Shown: positions 36,955 through 45,324 of the stretch, piece after piece
Position numbering within the stretch: position 1 is the first letter of the stretch
How the letters are laid out: each line of letters starts with the position of its first letter
The notes under the pieces: model-generated
Told to the model about the DNA's origin: nothing
Database searches by the model: none
What the model saw: the letters and a program-made list of their open reading frames with translations, nothing else
Translations under genes and position numbers: made by a program
Assembly: GCA_903889565.1 (NCBI GenBank)
Contig: CAISYC010000029.1
Coordinates: 38,305 to 102,304, forward strand
DNA from: an uncultured beta proteobacterium
GTDB taxonomy: Bacteria; Pseudomonadota; Gammaproteobacteria; Burkholderiales; SG8-41
Length of the DNA: 64,000 bases
Direction of reading: 5' to 3'

Positions 36955-39498
36955 CTAATTGCCCGCTTCACCCAGCGTAAACGACACCTTGGTTCCGGCA
37001 TTCACGGCGCTCTCGATCCATACGTGGCCGCGGTGCCGATCGATAATCTTCTTTACGGTTGCAAGACCTATGCCGGTGCCTTCGAATTCATTGGCGTGAT
37101 GCAGCCGCTGGAACGGCGCGAAAAGCTTGTGCACATATTTCATGTCGAAGCCCACGCCGTTGTCCCGCACAAAATATACCGGCCCGTTTTGGCCGGGTTC
37201 GCTGCCGACCTCGATTCGGGCAGCAGCCGTCTTCGCCGTATATTTCCAGGCATTCCCGATCAGATTTTCAAGCACGGCATGCATCAAGCCGGGGTCCGCA
37301 TTTACGTTGATCAACGGCTGCACTTCGGTAATGACTGTGCGCTCAGGAAAAGCCTGCGCCACTGACGCAATCACGCCCCCCGCCAGTTCGCTCAAATTGA
37401 AATCCCGTCGCTTTACTTCCTGTCTTGAGAGGCGCGCCATTTCGAGCAAGTCGTCGATTAAATTGGCCAGGTGTTGCCCGCCGGCGACCACCCGCGACAG
37501 ATTGTTGATCGCCTTCTGGTCGAGAGATCCCCGGCTTTCCTTCAGCATCATCTCGCTGAAGCCGTTGATCGCGCGGACCGGCGCCCGCATGTCGTGGGCG
37601 ATGGTATAGCTGAACGAATCCAGTTCCTGGTTGGCCAACTCCAGCTCGGCGGTTCGCTGCGCAACACGTTTTTCGAGTTCGGCCTCGCTGCGGCTGCGCT
37701 CGATCAGGCGCGCCAGCTGGCTTGAAACACCGTCGATGGCATCGAGCAGCATCGCATCGGGCTCGCTCGCAACGGTTGCGAAAAACTCAAGGCAACCGGC
37801 AATTTCATCGCCGACAAATACCGGAATAACCAGCCCGGCGCGAATGCCGAATTCGTTGAAATGTTTGACACGCCCGTCCTTGCTGCCCTGCACTTGCGTA
37901 AAGTCGCTGACCCAAAGCGGCCTTCTTTCACGAATCGCCAGCGCTCCAAATTGCCCTTCTTTGGCGTTATACGAATAATCGCCGGACAATTCGATCAACC
38001 GGTCGAACCGATTGCGGTCTTTGCCGCACCAAATGGATATTTGCGCCTTGCCGCCCGGCTGACCTTCCGAAAAAAGCACTACATGCCCGAGCTGCCAGCC
38101 GCCGTAATCGCACAGATGTTCGGCACAGGTTTTTAATCCTTCTTCCGGCGACTTGGATTGATTGGTCGTGCGCGCCAGCAGCTCCAGCAATTGCAGCAAG
38201 GATGCGCGGCGCCGGCGCTCGGTAATGTCCTGCATGATTACGCAGGCGCCGTAAATATTGCCCTGTTTGTCGCGCAGCGGCGAATGGCTGACCAGAACAT
38301 TTACCACGCGGCCGTCCCTGGTCATGCGGTCGGACTCCTGCAGCACGGACTCCCCGCGCAGCAGTGCATCGTTGTTAGCGGCCAGGTTGGTCGGCCGGTC
38401 AGGTCTGGTTTTGGTCACCGACCGGCCGATCATTTCCGCCGCCGAATAGCCGAGCATTTTTTCGGCGCCGGCGTTCCACGACAGGACGGTTCCATCGAGC
38501 GAACGACTGTAGATGGCGTCATTCGAATTCTCCACGATCGCGGCGAATTGATTGCGCTCGACCTCGCTGCGCCACAAACGGTAGCGCATGCCGGCGAGCA
38601 AACTCAGGAACAACAATCCGGCACACCCGACCAGCAGCGAACGCGCTCGCCATCCGCCCAACACATCGTCCTCGGCAAGTCCGACCGCGACGTAAAACGG
38701 GTAGCGCTCGAGCGTCTGGATACTGCGGATCCGCGTGACGCCGTCGATCGAGGCCGGCGAGGTGCCGGTTGCGGCATCCTTTCCGCCTTGAATCACCTTG
38801 ACCGCAAAATTGTCCGGCGGGAGCGTCTGGTTGACGCGTTCGGCAACGTCAGGCCAGCGGGTGACCAGCTTAAAATTATCACTGCGGTAGAGCGCGACGC
38901 CGCCGTGCGGGCCGACGTCCAGCAGGCTGAAAATCTTTTGAAAGTAGGCCAGGTCGATTGAAGCAATCACGCAGCCGCGGAAGCCGCCATCGGCGTCGCG
39001 CAATGCCTTTGCCATGACCAGAATTTGGCGACCGACGATCTTGCCCGTCACCACGTCGGAAAACACCAGATCGAACTGCCTGTTGTCGCGCAGCTCGCGG
39101 AAATAGTCGCGGTCCAGAACACTGGTCGGCGGCGCCTGCGCGCTGCCTGAATTGTAGATAACGTCGCCGCCCGCGTTGATCACGCGCAGGCCGACCAGCT
39201 CCGGAAAATAAAGCAGTTCGAGATCGAGTTTTTCATTGATCTCGCGGGCGAAGCGCGGAACGTTTGCCGGGGTCAGTGCATCGATCGGCGTTTCGCGCGC
39301 GAGCGCCTGAAGATGCGCCTCCGAACGCCTTAAGGTGGCGTCCAGACGGGTTTTGATGATCTCGGCATAGTTGCGCGATGTTGTTTCGGCGTTCTGAATC
39401 GCTTCCTTGTGACTCGACCAGATCAGGTAACCCATCAATATCAACAATGCGCCCGCACAGAATGCCAAGACTATTACTGGTCGCTGACGATTTGCCAT
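36955..39498 (-). CDS. Membrane sensor histidine kinase: dCache-PAS-GAF-HisKA-HATPase
   Basis: The 847-residue protein has a first TM (VIVLAFCAGALLILMGYLIW), a periplasmic dCache-like sensor (about 30-280), a second TM (LLVGCAGLLFLSLLAG), a PAS domain (NQFAAIVENSNDAIYSRSLD), a GAF domain (about 440-600), a HisKA with phospho-His in SFSYTIAHDMRAPVRAINGF and an HATPase with NLIGNAWKYT, DNGVGFDM and GTGIGLATVKKI. The kinase core resembles phytochrome-type kinases. No response regulator gene is adjacent, so its partner is unknown. Confidence 0.92.
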   Translation of the reverse strand: MANRQRPVIVLAFCAGALLILMGYLIWSSHKEAIQNAETTSRNYAEIIKTRLDATLRRSEAHLQALARETPIDALTPANVPRFAREINEKLDLELLYFPELVGLRVINAGGDVIYNSGSAQAPPTSVLDRDYFRELRDNRQFDLVFSDVVTGKIVGRQILVMAKALRDADGGFRGCVIASIDLAYFQKIFSLLDVGPHGGVALYRSDNFKLVTRWPDVAERVNQTLPPDNFAVKVIQGGKDAATGTSPASIDGVTRIRSIQTLERYPFYVAVGLAEDDVLGGWRARSLLVGCAGLLFLSLLAGMRYRLWRSEVERNQFAAIVENSNDAIYSRSLDGTVLSWNAGAEKMLGYSAAEMIGRSVTKTRPDRPTNLAANNDALLRGESVLQESDRMTRDGRVVNVLVSHSPLRDKQGNIYGACVIMQDITERRRRASLLQLLELLARTTNQSKSPEEGLKTCAEHLCDYGGWQLGHVVLFSEGQPGGKAQISIWCGKDRNRFDRLIELSGDYSYNAKEGQFGALAIRERRPLWVSDFTQVQGSKDGRVKHFNEFGIRAGLVIPVFVGDEIAGCLEFFATVASEPDAMLLDAIDGVSSQLARLIERSRSEAELEKRVAQRTAELELANQELDSFSYTIAHDMRAPVRAINGFSEMMLKESRGSLDQKAINNLSRVVAGGQHLANLIDDLLEMARLSRQEVKRRDFNLSELAGGVIASVAQAFPERTVITEVQPLINVNADPGLMHAVLENLIGNAWKYTAKTAAARIEVGSEPGQNGPVYFVRDNGVGFDMKYVHKLFAPFQRLHHANEFEGTGIGLATVKKIIDRHRGHVWIESAVNAGTKVSFTLGEAGN

Positions 39499-39851
39499 TC
39501 CTGCTCCGGTTGCCGTGCCGATTTATGCTTTTGTCCCGTTTTCGCAGCGGAACAATATACGTTTGTCGCGATTATGTCCGTTCGCCATAAGGCACACAAA
39601 TCGTGCGGCGCGCAACAATGCCCTCTGCTGCGCGGTTGTTGCATCCTGACAGTTGCCGCAACCGGAAAATGCGCCGGCGAAGCGTTCATGCATGCACGCT
39701 CAAGCGAATGCCATGGTTGGATATTTTTTGCGCGCAAGCGCCGGACGACATCGCGCATTGGCAAAAAAGGCACGCGCAGCAAAATCGTACCAGGCAAAAC
39801 TCCAATTTAATACCGGTTGACGCAAAGGCCCATTCGACAACAGGGATATTT
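39499..39851. other. Intergenic region upstream of the sensor kinase (about 350 bases)
   Basis: Lower GC than the neighbours. Short frames exist on both strands but none shows codon bias, a ribosome binding site or a recognisable domain. It must contain the kinase promoter on the minus strand. Confidence 0.4.
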
Positions 39852-39881
39852 TTGAAACATTTCTTTCGCCATGCTTACAAT
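39852..39881 (+). promoter_or_regulatory. Sigma-70-like promoter of a small transcription unit
   Basis: TTGAAA (39852-39857) and TACAAT (39876-39881) are separated by 18 bases. Transcription would start near 39888, upstream of a hairpin, a small ORF and a strong terminator. Confidence 0.55.
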
Positions 39882-39963
39882 TCAAGGCGGATTGATGTGT
39901 TCGAACTGCGTTTGCCGCAATTGATCAAGAATTTTTCTTGATCAGCGGTAAAGAAGGAGTATC

Positions 39964-40032
39964 GTGGAATTGCAGTTTGTTCACGCATTTCCTCTTTGTC
40001 CGGTTTCTTGGGGACCTTGCGCTCCCGGATGA
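39964..40032 (+). CDS. Candidate 22-residue small protein
   Basis: GTG at 39964 follows aagaaggag with a four-base gap. The peptide starts MELQFVHAFPLCPVSW and ends GPCAPG; it has two Cys, two Pro-Gly/Cys-Pro turns and no charged C-terminus. The TGA stop lies in the loop of the terminator hairpin. I do not recognise it. It could be a real small protein, a peptide precursor or a chance frame within an sRNA. Confidence 0.35.
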   Translation: MELQFVHAFPLCPVSWGPCAPG

Positions 40033-40054
40033 AAATCCGGGAGCGTTTTCTTTT
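40021..40054 (+). terminator. Strong rho-independent terminator with GAAA tetraloop
   Basis: GCTCCCGGAT (40021-40030), GAAA, ATCCGGGAGC (40035-40044) is a perfect 10-bp stem followed by GTTTTCTTTT. It ends the small transcription unit on the plus strand. Confidence 0.9.
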
Positions 40055-40250
40055 GCCGAACAAGAAAAACGGCAGGCAAGGCGATAACCGCGAACGTCGA
40101 TAGCGCAATGCAGGATTTGCCGGCAGGTGTTTTTTCCGGAACTGCGTGAATACCGTGCAGTAATTTTTGTCGCCGACCCGAAATACTTTTCGATCAGGGG
40201 ACTCTTGGCGGCAACGTCAACACACGGTCGCCGCAACGACATGAAGCAGG
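40055..40250. other. Intergenic region downstream of the small unit (196 bases)
   Basis: A second, weaker stem (tgccg ... cggca near 40054-40073) is visible. No convincing gene; rsmE ends on the minus strand at its right edge. Confidence 0.35.
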
Positions 40251-41009
40251 CTAGAAATCGCCCCACAGCGTGTTGACCGCCGCCAGCGCGGCGAGCGCGG
40301 CGGTTTCGGTGCGCAGCGTGCGCGGCCCCAGCCGCATCGCGGAAAAGCCGCGCACCAGCGCGAGTTCAACCTCGACCCCCGTAAAGCCGCCCTCGGGCCC
40401 CGCCAGCAAGGTCACCGCCATCGGCTGCGCAAAATCGGCAAGGCGATGCTCGGCGCGGGGAGACATCAGGACGCGCAGTTCGCCGGCGGGCAGCGCGACG
40501 AGCCCGGCAAACCAGTCGATCAAGGATTCCGGCGCTGCCACTGCAGGCACGGAATTGCGGCCGCATTGTTCGCAGGCCGCCGCGGCGACCTGACGCCAGT
40601 GCGCGAGACGCGTCGCACTGCGTTTCTCGTCGAGCCTCACCACGCTGCGTTCGCTGTAAACGGGCCGGATCGCGTGCACACCGAGTTCGACCGCCTTTTG
40701 CAAGGTGTAATCCATGCGATCGCCGCTCGAAATCGCCTGCACCAGCGTGCACGGCAGCGGCGATTCACGGCCGACCGCAGCACCGGCACCCAGCTTTACG
40801 GTGACGCCGTGACGGTCGATATGCGTGATCACCGCCTCGTATTCGACGCCATCATCGAACACGGTGACATGATCATCGACCGCCGCGCGCAACACGCGCG
40901 ACAGATGATGCGCGGCCGCGTCCGGCAATGCGATATTCGCGCCGGGCGCGAGCGTTGCGGTCACGTGTATGCGTGAAAGACTGCCGGAATTCCCACGGGT
41001 ACGGCGCAT
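40251..41009 (-). CDS. rsmE: 16S rRNA (uracil(1498)-N3)-methyltransferase RsmE
   Basis: The SPOUT-class protein (252 residues from ATG 41009) shows HHLSRVLRAAVDDHVTVFDDG (PUA-like), QAISSGDRMDYTLQKAVELGV, ERSVVRL, LLAGPEGGFTGVEVELA (SAM knot) and RLGPRTLRTETAALAAL. It methylates U1498 of 16S rRNA. The start is not certain; an ATG at 41039 would add ten residues. Confidence 0.92.
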   Translation of the reverse strand: MRRTRGNSGSLSRIHVTATLAPGANIALPDAAAHHLSRVLRAAVDDHVTVFDDGVEYEAVITHIDRHGVTVKLGAGAAVGRESPLPCTLVQAISSGDRMDYTLQKAVELGVHAIRPVYSERSVVRLDEKRSATRLAHWRQVAAAACEQCGRNSVPAVAAPESLIDWFAGLVALPAGELRVLMSPRAEHRLADFAQPMAVTLLAGPEGGFTGVEVELALVRGFSAMRLGPRTLRTETAALAALAAVNTLWGDF

Positions 41010-41044
41010 CGAACGATTATGCCACGCGCTGCCGCGCAACCTGC

Positions 41045-42466
41045 TCAGACCGCCCGCACGCGCTTGTAGAGTTCGAGCGTCACCGCGCGCGCCGCCGCGT
41101 GATCGACCAGCGGCGCCGGATAATCACGCCCGATGACCGTACCCGCCGCCTGCTGCTGCGCGGCGTTCATCAGCCAGGGCGCGTGGACCTGGCGTTCGCT
41201 GCAGCCCTTCAATTCCGGTACGTATTTGCGGATGAATTCCCCTTTGGGGTCGAATTTCTCCGATTGCGTGACCGGATTGAAAATCCGGAAATAGGGCTGC
41301 GCGTCGCAGCCGGTTGATGCCGCCCATTGCCAGCCGCCGTTGTTGGCGGCGAGATCGAAGTCGTTCAGCTGTGCGGCGAAATAGCGCTCGCCCCAGCGCC
41401 AGTCGATGTGAAGATCCTTGACCAGAAACGACGCCACTACCATGCGCAGGCGGTTGTGCATGTAACCGGTCTGATTGAGCTGGCGCATCGCCGCATCGAC
41501 CAGCGGATAGCCGGTGCGCGCCTCGCACCACGCGTCGAATCTCGCCTTGTCGTTGGGAAACACCAGTGCATCGTATTCCGGTCGGAAGGACTGCGTCGCT
41601 ATGCGCGGATGGTGATGCAGGATCATGAAATAAAAATCGCGCCAGATCAGTTCCGACAGCCACACCGCGGCGCCGCGCCCGGCGTCGTGCCAGGCGGCAG
41701 CCGCCAGCGCACGAATCGACACCGTGCCGAAACGCAGATGCACCGACAGGTAACTCGGCCCCTTGCGCGCGGGAAAATCGCGCCGCTCATGATAGGCCGC
41801 CATGCGGGCTTTGAAATCGGCGAACAATGCGGACGCGCCGGACATGCCGGGATTGATACCAAGGGTCAGCAGGTTGGTCGTTTCAAACCCGAGTTGTTGC
41901 AGAGAAGGCAACGTGAAACCTGATTGTGTCGCTAACTGTCCCTTGGACGGCTTGACGACATGCGCCTGCAGATCGCGGTCCGTGAGGCGTTTGAGCCAGG
42001 CATTTTTATAGGGTGTGTAGACGCTGTAGGGGCGGCCCTCCTGCGTCAGCACCTCATCCCTGGCAAAGATCACCTGATCCTTGCCAGGGATGAAATCGAT
42101 ACTGGCAGCCGCGAGCGTCGCCGCAACTGCCTGGTCGCGCGCAACCGCCGCCGGCTCGTAATCCTCGTTGGCAAATACCGCGTCGAGCTTGAGTTGTTGC
42201 GCCAACCGCGGAATTTCATCGCGCGCAACGCCATGCAACACCAGCAGGCCGCCACCCGACTTCTGCAACGCGGCGTCGAGTTCGCGCAGGCTGTGCCAGA
42301 TGAACTCGACGCGCCGATCGGCGCGCGCGAGACCGTCGAGGATTTCGCGATCAAACACGAAGGCGCAGTAGACGCGGGCCGAGGCGGCCAGCGCGCGGGC
42401 AAGCGCCGCGTGATCGTGCAACCGCAGATCGCGCCTGAACCAGACCAGCGTGCGTTGGTAATTCAA
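41045..42466 (-). CDS. phrB: Deoxyribodipyrimidine photolyase (CPD class I)
   Basis: The 473-residue protein has the N-terminal antenna domain (TLVWFRRDLRLHDHAALARA) and the FAD domain with GPSYLSVHLRFGTVSIRAL, LIWRDFYFMILHHHP and WQWAASTGCDAQPYFRIFNP. It repairs UV-induced cyclobutane dimers with light. The start is taken as TTG 42466 (LNYQRTLVWF), since no ATG/GTG gives the normal N-terminus. Length matches E. coli Phr. Confidence 0.93.
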   Translation of the reverse strand: MNYQRTLVWFRRDLRLHDHAALARALAASARVYCAFVFDREILDGLARADRRVEFIWHSLRELDAALQKSGGGLLVLHGVARDEIPRLAQQLKLDAVFANEDYEPAAVARDQAVAATLAAASIDFIPGKDQVIFARDEVLTQEGRPYSVYTPYKNAWLKRLTDRDLQAHVVKPSKGQLATQSGFTLPSLQQLGFETTNLLTLGINPGMSGASALFADFKARMAAYHERRDFPARKGPSYLSVHLRFGTVSIRALAAAAWHDAGRGAAVWLSELIWRDFYFMILHHHPRIATQSFRPEYDALVFPNDKARFDAWCEARTGYPLVDAAMRQLNQTGYMHNRLRMVVASFLVKDLHIDWRWGERYFAAQLNDFDLAANNGGWQWAASTGCDAQPYFRIFNPVTQSEKFDPKGEFIRKYVPELKGCSERQVHAPWLMNAAQQQAAGTVIGRDYPAPLVDHAAARAVTLELYKRVRAV

Positions 42467-42601
42467 TTCGATTCCCCGGGAAACAGCCGCCAGGCGGGGC
42501 CCTGGCGGGGCGAGCGGCAATTGTGAATAGACGGCGCTGCGTTTACAATACCGCCGACAGACATTCCGGCGCGAGGCCAGCGGGAACAGAAACCCCAATA
42601 C

Positions 42602-43162
42602 ATGCAATCGGTGAACCTCACGCATCACTTCCTGATCGCCATGCCCAACATGGCCGATCCGCATTTTTCAAAATCCCTGACCTATATCTGCGAGCACAAC
42701 GACAAGGGCGCGCTCGGCGTGGTGATCAACCGGCCGATCGACCTTTTGCTGTCCACCCTGCTCGAACAAGTCAGCATTCCGGTGACCGACCGGCAATACG
42801 GCGACATTCCCGTGCACTACGGCGGTCCGGTGCAAACCGACCGCGGTTTCGTGCTGCACGGGCCGGTCGGGCACTGGCAATCGACGCTGTCGATCAATGC
42901 CGACATCGGCCTGACAACGTCGAAGGATATCCTGCAGGCGGTGGCACGCGGCGACGGGCCGGCGCAGATTTTCGTCACCCTCGGTTACGCCGGCTGGGGC
43001 GCCGGGCAGCTCGAACACGAGCTCGCGCAGAACGCCTGGCTGACGGTGCCCGCCAACACCGAAGTGCTGTTCGAATTGCCATCGGAGGAACGCGTGCCGG
43101 CGGCGATGCAGTTGCTCGGCATCGACTTTGCGAGTCTGTCGGAAGAAGCCGGACATGCGTGA
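42602..43162 (+). CDS. yqgE: YqgE/AlgH family protein (DUF179)
   Basis: The 186-residue protein has [28 protein letters not shown]-like [50 protein letters not shown] and [15 protein letters not shown], all typical of DUF179. Function is unknown. The order yqgE-ruvX-pyrR-pyrB-pyrC' is conserved in betaproteobacteria. Confidence 0.93.
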   Translation: MQSVNLTHHFLIAMPNMADPHFSKSLTYICEHNDKGALGVVINRPIDLLLSTLLEQVSIPVTDRQYGDIPVHYGGPVQTDRGFVLHGPVGHWQSTLSINADIGLTTSKDILQAVARGDGPAQIFVTLGYAGWGAGQLEHELAQNAWLTVPANTEVLFELPSEERVPAAMQLLGIDFASLSEEAGHA

Positions 43163-43171
43163 TGCCAGAAG

Positions 43172-43190
43172 AGGTGTGAGGGGTGAAGCG
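43172..43190 (+). repeat. Repeat family 2, copy between yqgE and ruvX (left arm)
   Basis: Identical over 19 bases to 14707-14725 (minus strand). A similar sequence in inverted orientation occurs at 43293-43318, so the two copies bound a segment of about 150 bases. Confidence 0.65.
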
Positions 43191-43270
43191 TGAGAGGACA
43201 GGCAGGTGTCGCATCGACTGCCAATGCGGCCACCCAGGCGTTTCCGGCAACATTGCAGGAATTGCGCGCC

Positions 43271-43750
43271 ATGACTGACCCCCGGGATGAAACACCTCAC
43301 GCCTCACGCCTCACCCCGCACAGTGCGAACGGCACCGTGCTGGCGTTCGATTTCGGCAGCAAGCGCATTGGCACCGCCGTCGGCGAAACGCTGACCGGCA
43401 CCGCCCACCCGCTGTCGACCATACACGCCGAAGACAAGCAACGCCGCTACGCCGCGATCGCCGCACTGATCGACGAATGGAAGCCGGTGCTGCTGGTGGT
43501 CGGCCTGCCGTCACATCTCGACGGCAGCGAGCACGAACTGTCGCGCCTCGCGCGCAAGTTCGCCGGCGAACTGGAGCGGCGCTTCGCGCTGCCGGTGGAA
43601 TTCGTCGATGAACGCCTGAGTTCGGTGGCGGCCGATTCCAGTCTCGGCGAATCCGGCGTCGCCGCGCGCGATCGCAAGGCATTCGTCGACGCCGTCGCCG
43701 CGCAAACCATACTGCAGGATTTTCTCGACCGTCTGGGACGCCCGCAATGA
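43271..43750 (+). CDS. ruvX: Putative pre-16S rRNA nuclease / Holliday junction resolvase-like RuvX (YqgF)
   Basis: The 159-residue protein has the RNase H-like fold motif [49 protein letters not shown] and [15 protein letters not shown]. It is involved in 16S rRNA 5' maturation in E. coli. The core begins at residue 18; the preceding residues ([13 protein letters not shown]) are encoded by repeat family 2. A GTG at 43190 would lengthen it further, and GTG 43337 would give a core-only protein. It overlaps pyrR (ATGA). Confidence 0.9.
   Translation: MTDPRDETPHASRLTPHSANGTVLAFDFGSKRIGTAVGETLTGTAHPLSTIHAEDKQRRYAAIAALIDEWKPVLLVVGLPSHLDGSEHELSRLARKFAGELERRFALPVEFVDERLSSVAADSSLGESGVAARDRKAFVDAVAAQTILQDFLDRLGRPQ
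43293..43318 (-). repeat. Repeat family 2, inverted copy inside the 5' end of ruvX
   Basis: cacctcacgcctcacgcctc followed by acccc: three tandem CTCACGC-like units, inverted relative to 43172-43190, read in frame as PHASRLTP in RuvX. Confidence 0.65.
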
Positions 43751-44253
43751 CCGAACAAGGACTGCCTTCCGCGGAAACGCTGCTCGCCACGCTGACCGCG
43801 CAGATGCGTGCGCAAGTCACGCCGCAAACCGGCTTGATCGGCATCGTCACCGGCGGCGCTTGGCTGGCCGAACGCCTGCACAAGGCGCTGGGCATCGCGG
43901 TGCCGGTGGGCACGCTCGACGTCTCGTTCTACCGCGACGATTTTCGCGACCGCGGATTAAAACGCAAAGTCGCGCCGTCGACCATTCCGTTCGAAGTCGA
44001 CGGCCGCGATCTCATCTTGATCGACGATGTGCTCAACACCGGCCGCACCATCCGTGCCGCCATGAATGAACTGTTCGACTACGGGCGTCCGGCCAGCATC
44101 CGGCTGGCCGCGCTGGTCGATCGCGGCGGCCGCGAACTGCCGATCGCCGCGCAGTTTATCGGCGCGACGCTGGATATTCCGTCGGCGCAAAGCATCGATC
44201 TTGAACAGGCCGACGGCGGCGGACTGCGCCTCGTGCTGCAACCGGTCAAATAA
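43747..44253 (+). CDS. pyrR: PyrR-type uracil phosphoribosyltransferase/regulator
   Basis: The 168-residue protein has the PRPP-binding motif [21 protein letters not shown] and [16 protein letters not shown]. In Gram-positives PyrR binds pyr mRNA; in proteobacteria its regulatory role is less clear. It overlaps ruvX by four bases and precedes pyrB by 12 bases. Confidence 0.93.
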   Translation: MTEQGLPSAETLLATLTAQMRAQVTPQTGLIGIVTGGAWLAERLHKALGIAVPVGTLDVSFYRDDFRDRGLKRKVAPSTIPFEVDGRDLILIDDVLNTGRTIRAAMNELFDYGRPASIRLAALVDRGGRELPIAAQFIGATLDIPSAQSIDLEQADGGGLRLVLQPVK

Positions 44254-44265
44254 GAAGAGCGAACG

Positions 44266-45222
44266 ATGTTCCTCAACAACAATCCGCAACTGAACAAAAA
44301 CGGCGAGCTGCACCATCTGCTCTCGATCGAGGGACTGCCGGCAGACATCCTGCGCCAGATCCTCGACACCGCCGAATCCTTTGTCGGCGTGACCCAGCGC
44401 GAAGTGAAGAAAGTGCCGTTGTTGCGCGGGCAGGCGATCTTCAACCTGTTCTTCGAACCCTCGACGCGCACGCGCACGACCTTCGAGATCGCCGCCAAGC
44501 GGCTGTCAGCTGACGTCATCAACCTTGCGATCAACGTGTCGTCGCAATCGAAGGGCGAGTCGGTGCTCGATACCGTCGCCAACCTGTCGGCGATGCAGGC
44601 AGACATGTTCATCGTGCGCCACGCGCAAAGCGGCGCGCCTTACCTGATCGCGCGCCACGTCAGCCCGGATATCCATGTCATCAATGCCGGCGACGGCCGC
44701 CATGCGCATCCGACGCAGGGCCTGCTCGATGTGTTTACGGTGCGTCGCTACAAAAAAGATTTCACGCAGTTGCGGGTGGCGATCGTCGGCGACGTGCTGC
44801 ATTCGCGGGTGGCGCGCTCGCAGATCCACGCGCTCACCACGCTCGGCGTGCCAGAGCTGCGCGTGATCGGCCCGAAGACTCTGCTGCCCTCGCACGTCGA
44901 GGATCTCGGCGTGCATGTTTATCACGACATGGCGAAGGGGCTCAAAGATGTCGATGTGGTGATGATGCTGCGCCTGCAGAATGAACGCATGCAGGGCGCC
45001 TTCCTGCCCTCACCGCAGGAATTCTTCAAATCCTATGGCCTCACCGCGGAGAAACTGGCACTGGCCAAACCTGATGCCATCGTGCTGCATCCGGGACCGA
45101 TGAACCGCGGCGTCGAAATCGATTCCAGCGTCGCCGACGGCAAACAGTCGGTGATTCTGCCGCAGGTCACTTTCGGCATCGCCATCCGCATGGCCGTCAT
45201 GAGCATACTGGCGGGAAATTGA
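44266..45222 (+). CDS. pyrB: Aspartate carbamoyltransferase catalytic subunit
   Basis: The 318-residue protein has the carbamoyl-phosphate motif [19 protein letters not shown] (near residue 62), SKGESVLDT with the active-site Ser/Lys, [11 protein letters not shown] and [11 protein letters not shown]. It makes carbamoyl-aspartate. No regulatory PyrI gene is present; in this class PyrB pairs with the pseudo-dihydroorotase encoded next. Confidence 0.97.
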   Translation: MFLNNNPQLNKNGELHHLLSIEGLPADILRQILDTAESFVGVTQREVKKVPLLRGQAIFNLFFEPSTRTRTTFEIAAKRLSADVINLAINVSSQSKGESVLDTVANLSAMQADMFIVRHAQSGAPYLIARHVSPDIHVINAGDGRHAHPTQGLLDVFTVRRYKKDFTQLRVAIVGDVLHSRVARSQIHALTTLGVPELRVIGPKTLLPSHVEDLGVHVYHDMAKGLKDVDVVMMLRLQNERMQGAFLPSPQEFFKSYGLTAEKLALAKPDAIVLHPGPMNRGVEIDSSVADGKQSVILPQVTFGIAIRMAVMSILAGN

Positions 45223-45230
45223 AAAACCTT

Positions 45231-45315
45231 GCCACAGAGGACACCGAGTGCACAGAACGAAAAACAGATTTGCCGCGAAACGTTTCTTCTCGGTGTTCTC
45301 TGTGATCTCTGTGGC
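45231..45315. repeat. Interspersed inverted repeat, CCACAGAG family, copy C
   Basis: Left arm gccacagaggacaccgag (45231-45248), right arm ctcggtgttctctgtgatct ending ctgtggc (45315). It fills the pyrB-pyrC' gap within an operon, so it is transcribed and probably folds in the mRNA. Confidence 0.75.
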
Positions 45316-45324
45316 TGAATTGTC

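Larger units (their letters stand above)
39888..40054 (+). ncRNA. Predicted small RNA or mini-mRNA, about 165 nt
   Basis: Bounded by the promoter at 39852-39881 and the terminator at 40021-40054. It contains a 5' hairpin with perfect 10-base arms (TGATCAAGAA at 39922-39931, TTCTTGATCA at 39935-39944), an SD-like aagaaggag (39951-39959) and a 22-codon frame. No protein-coding gene follows on the plus strand, so it is not a leader. The boundaries are inferred. Confidence 0.5.

Noticed and set aside
39603..39941. 112-codon plus-strand frame before the small transcription unit
   Set aside because: No SD, no domain, composition unlike neighbours, and it runs through the predicted promoter and into the first hairpin.
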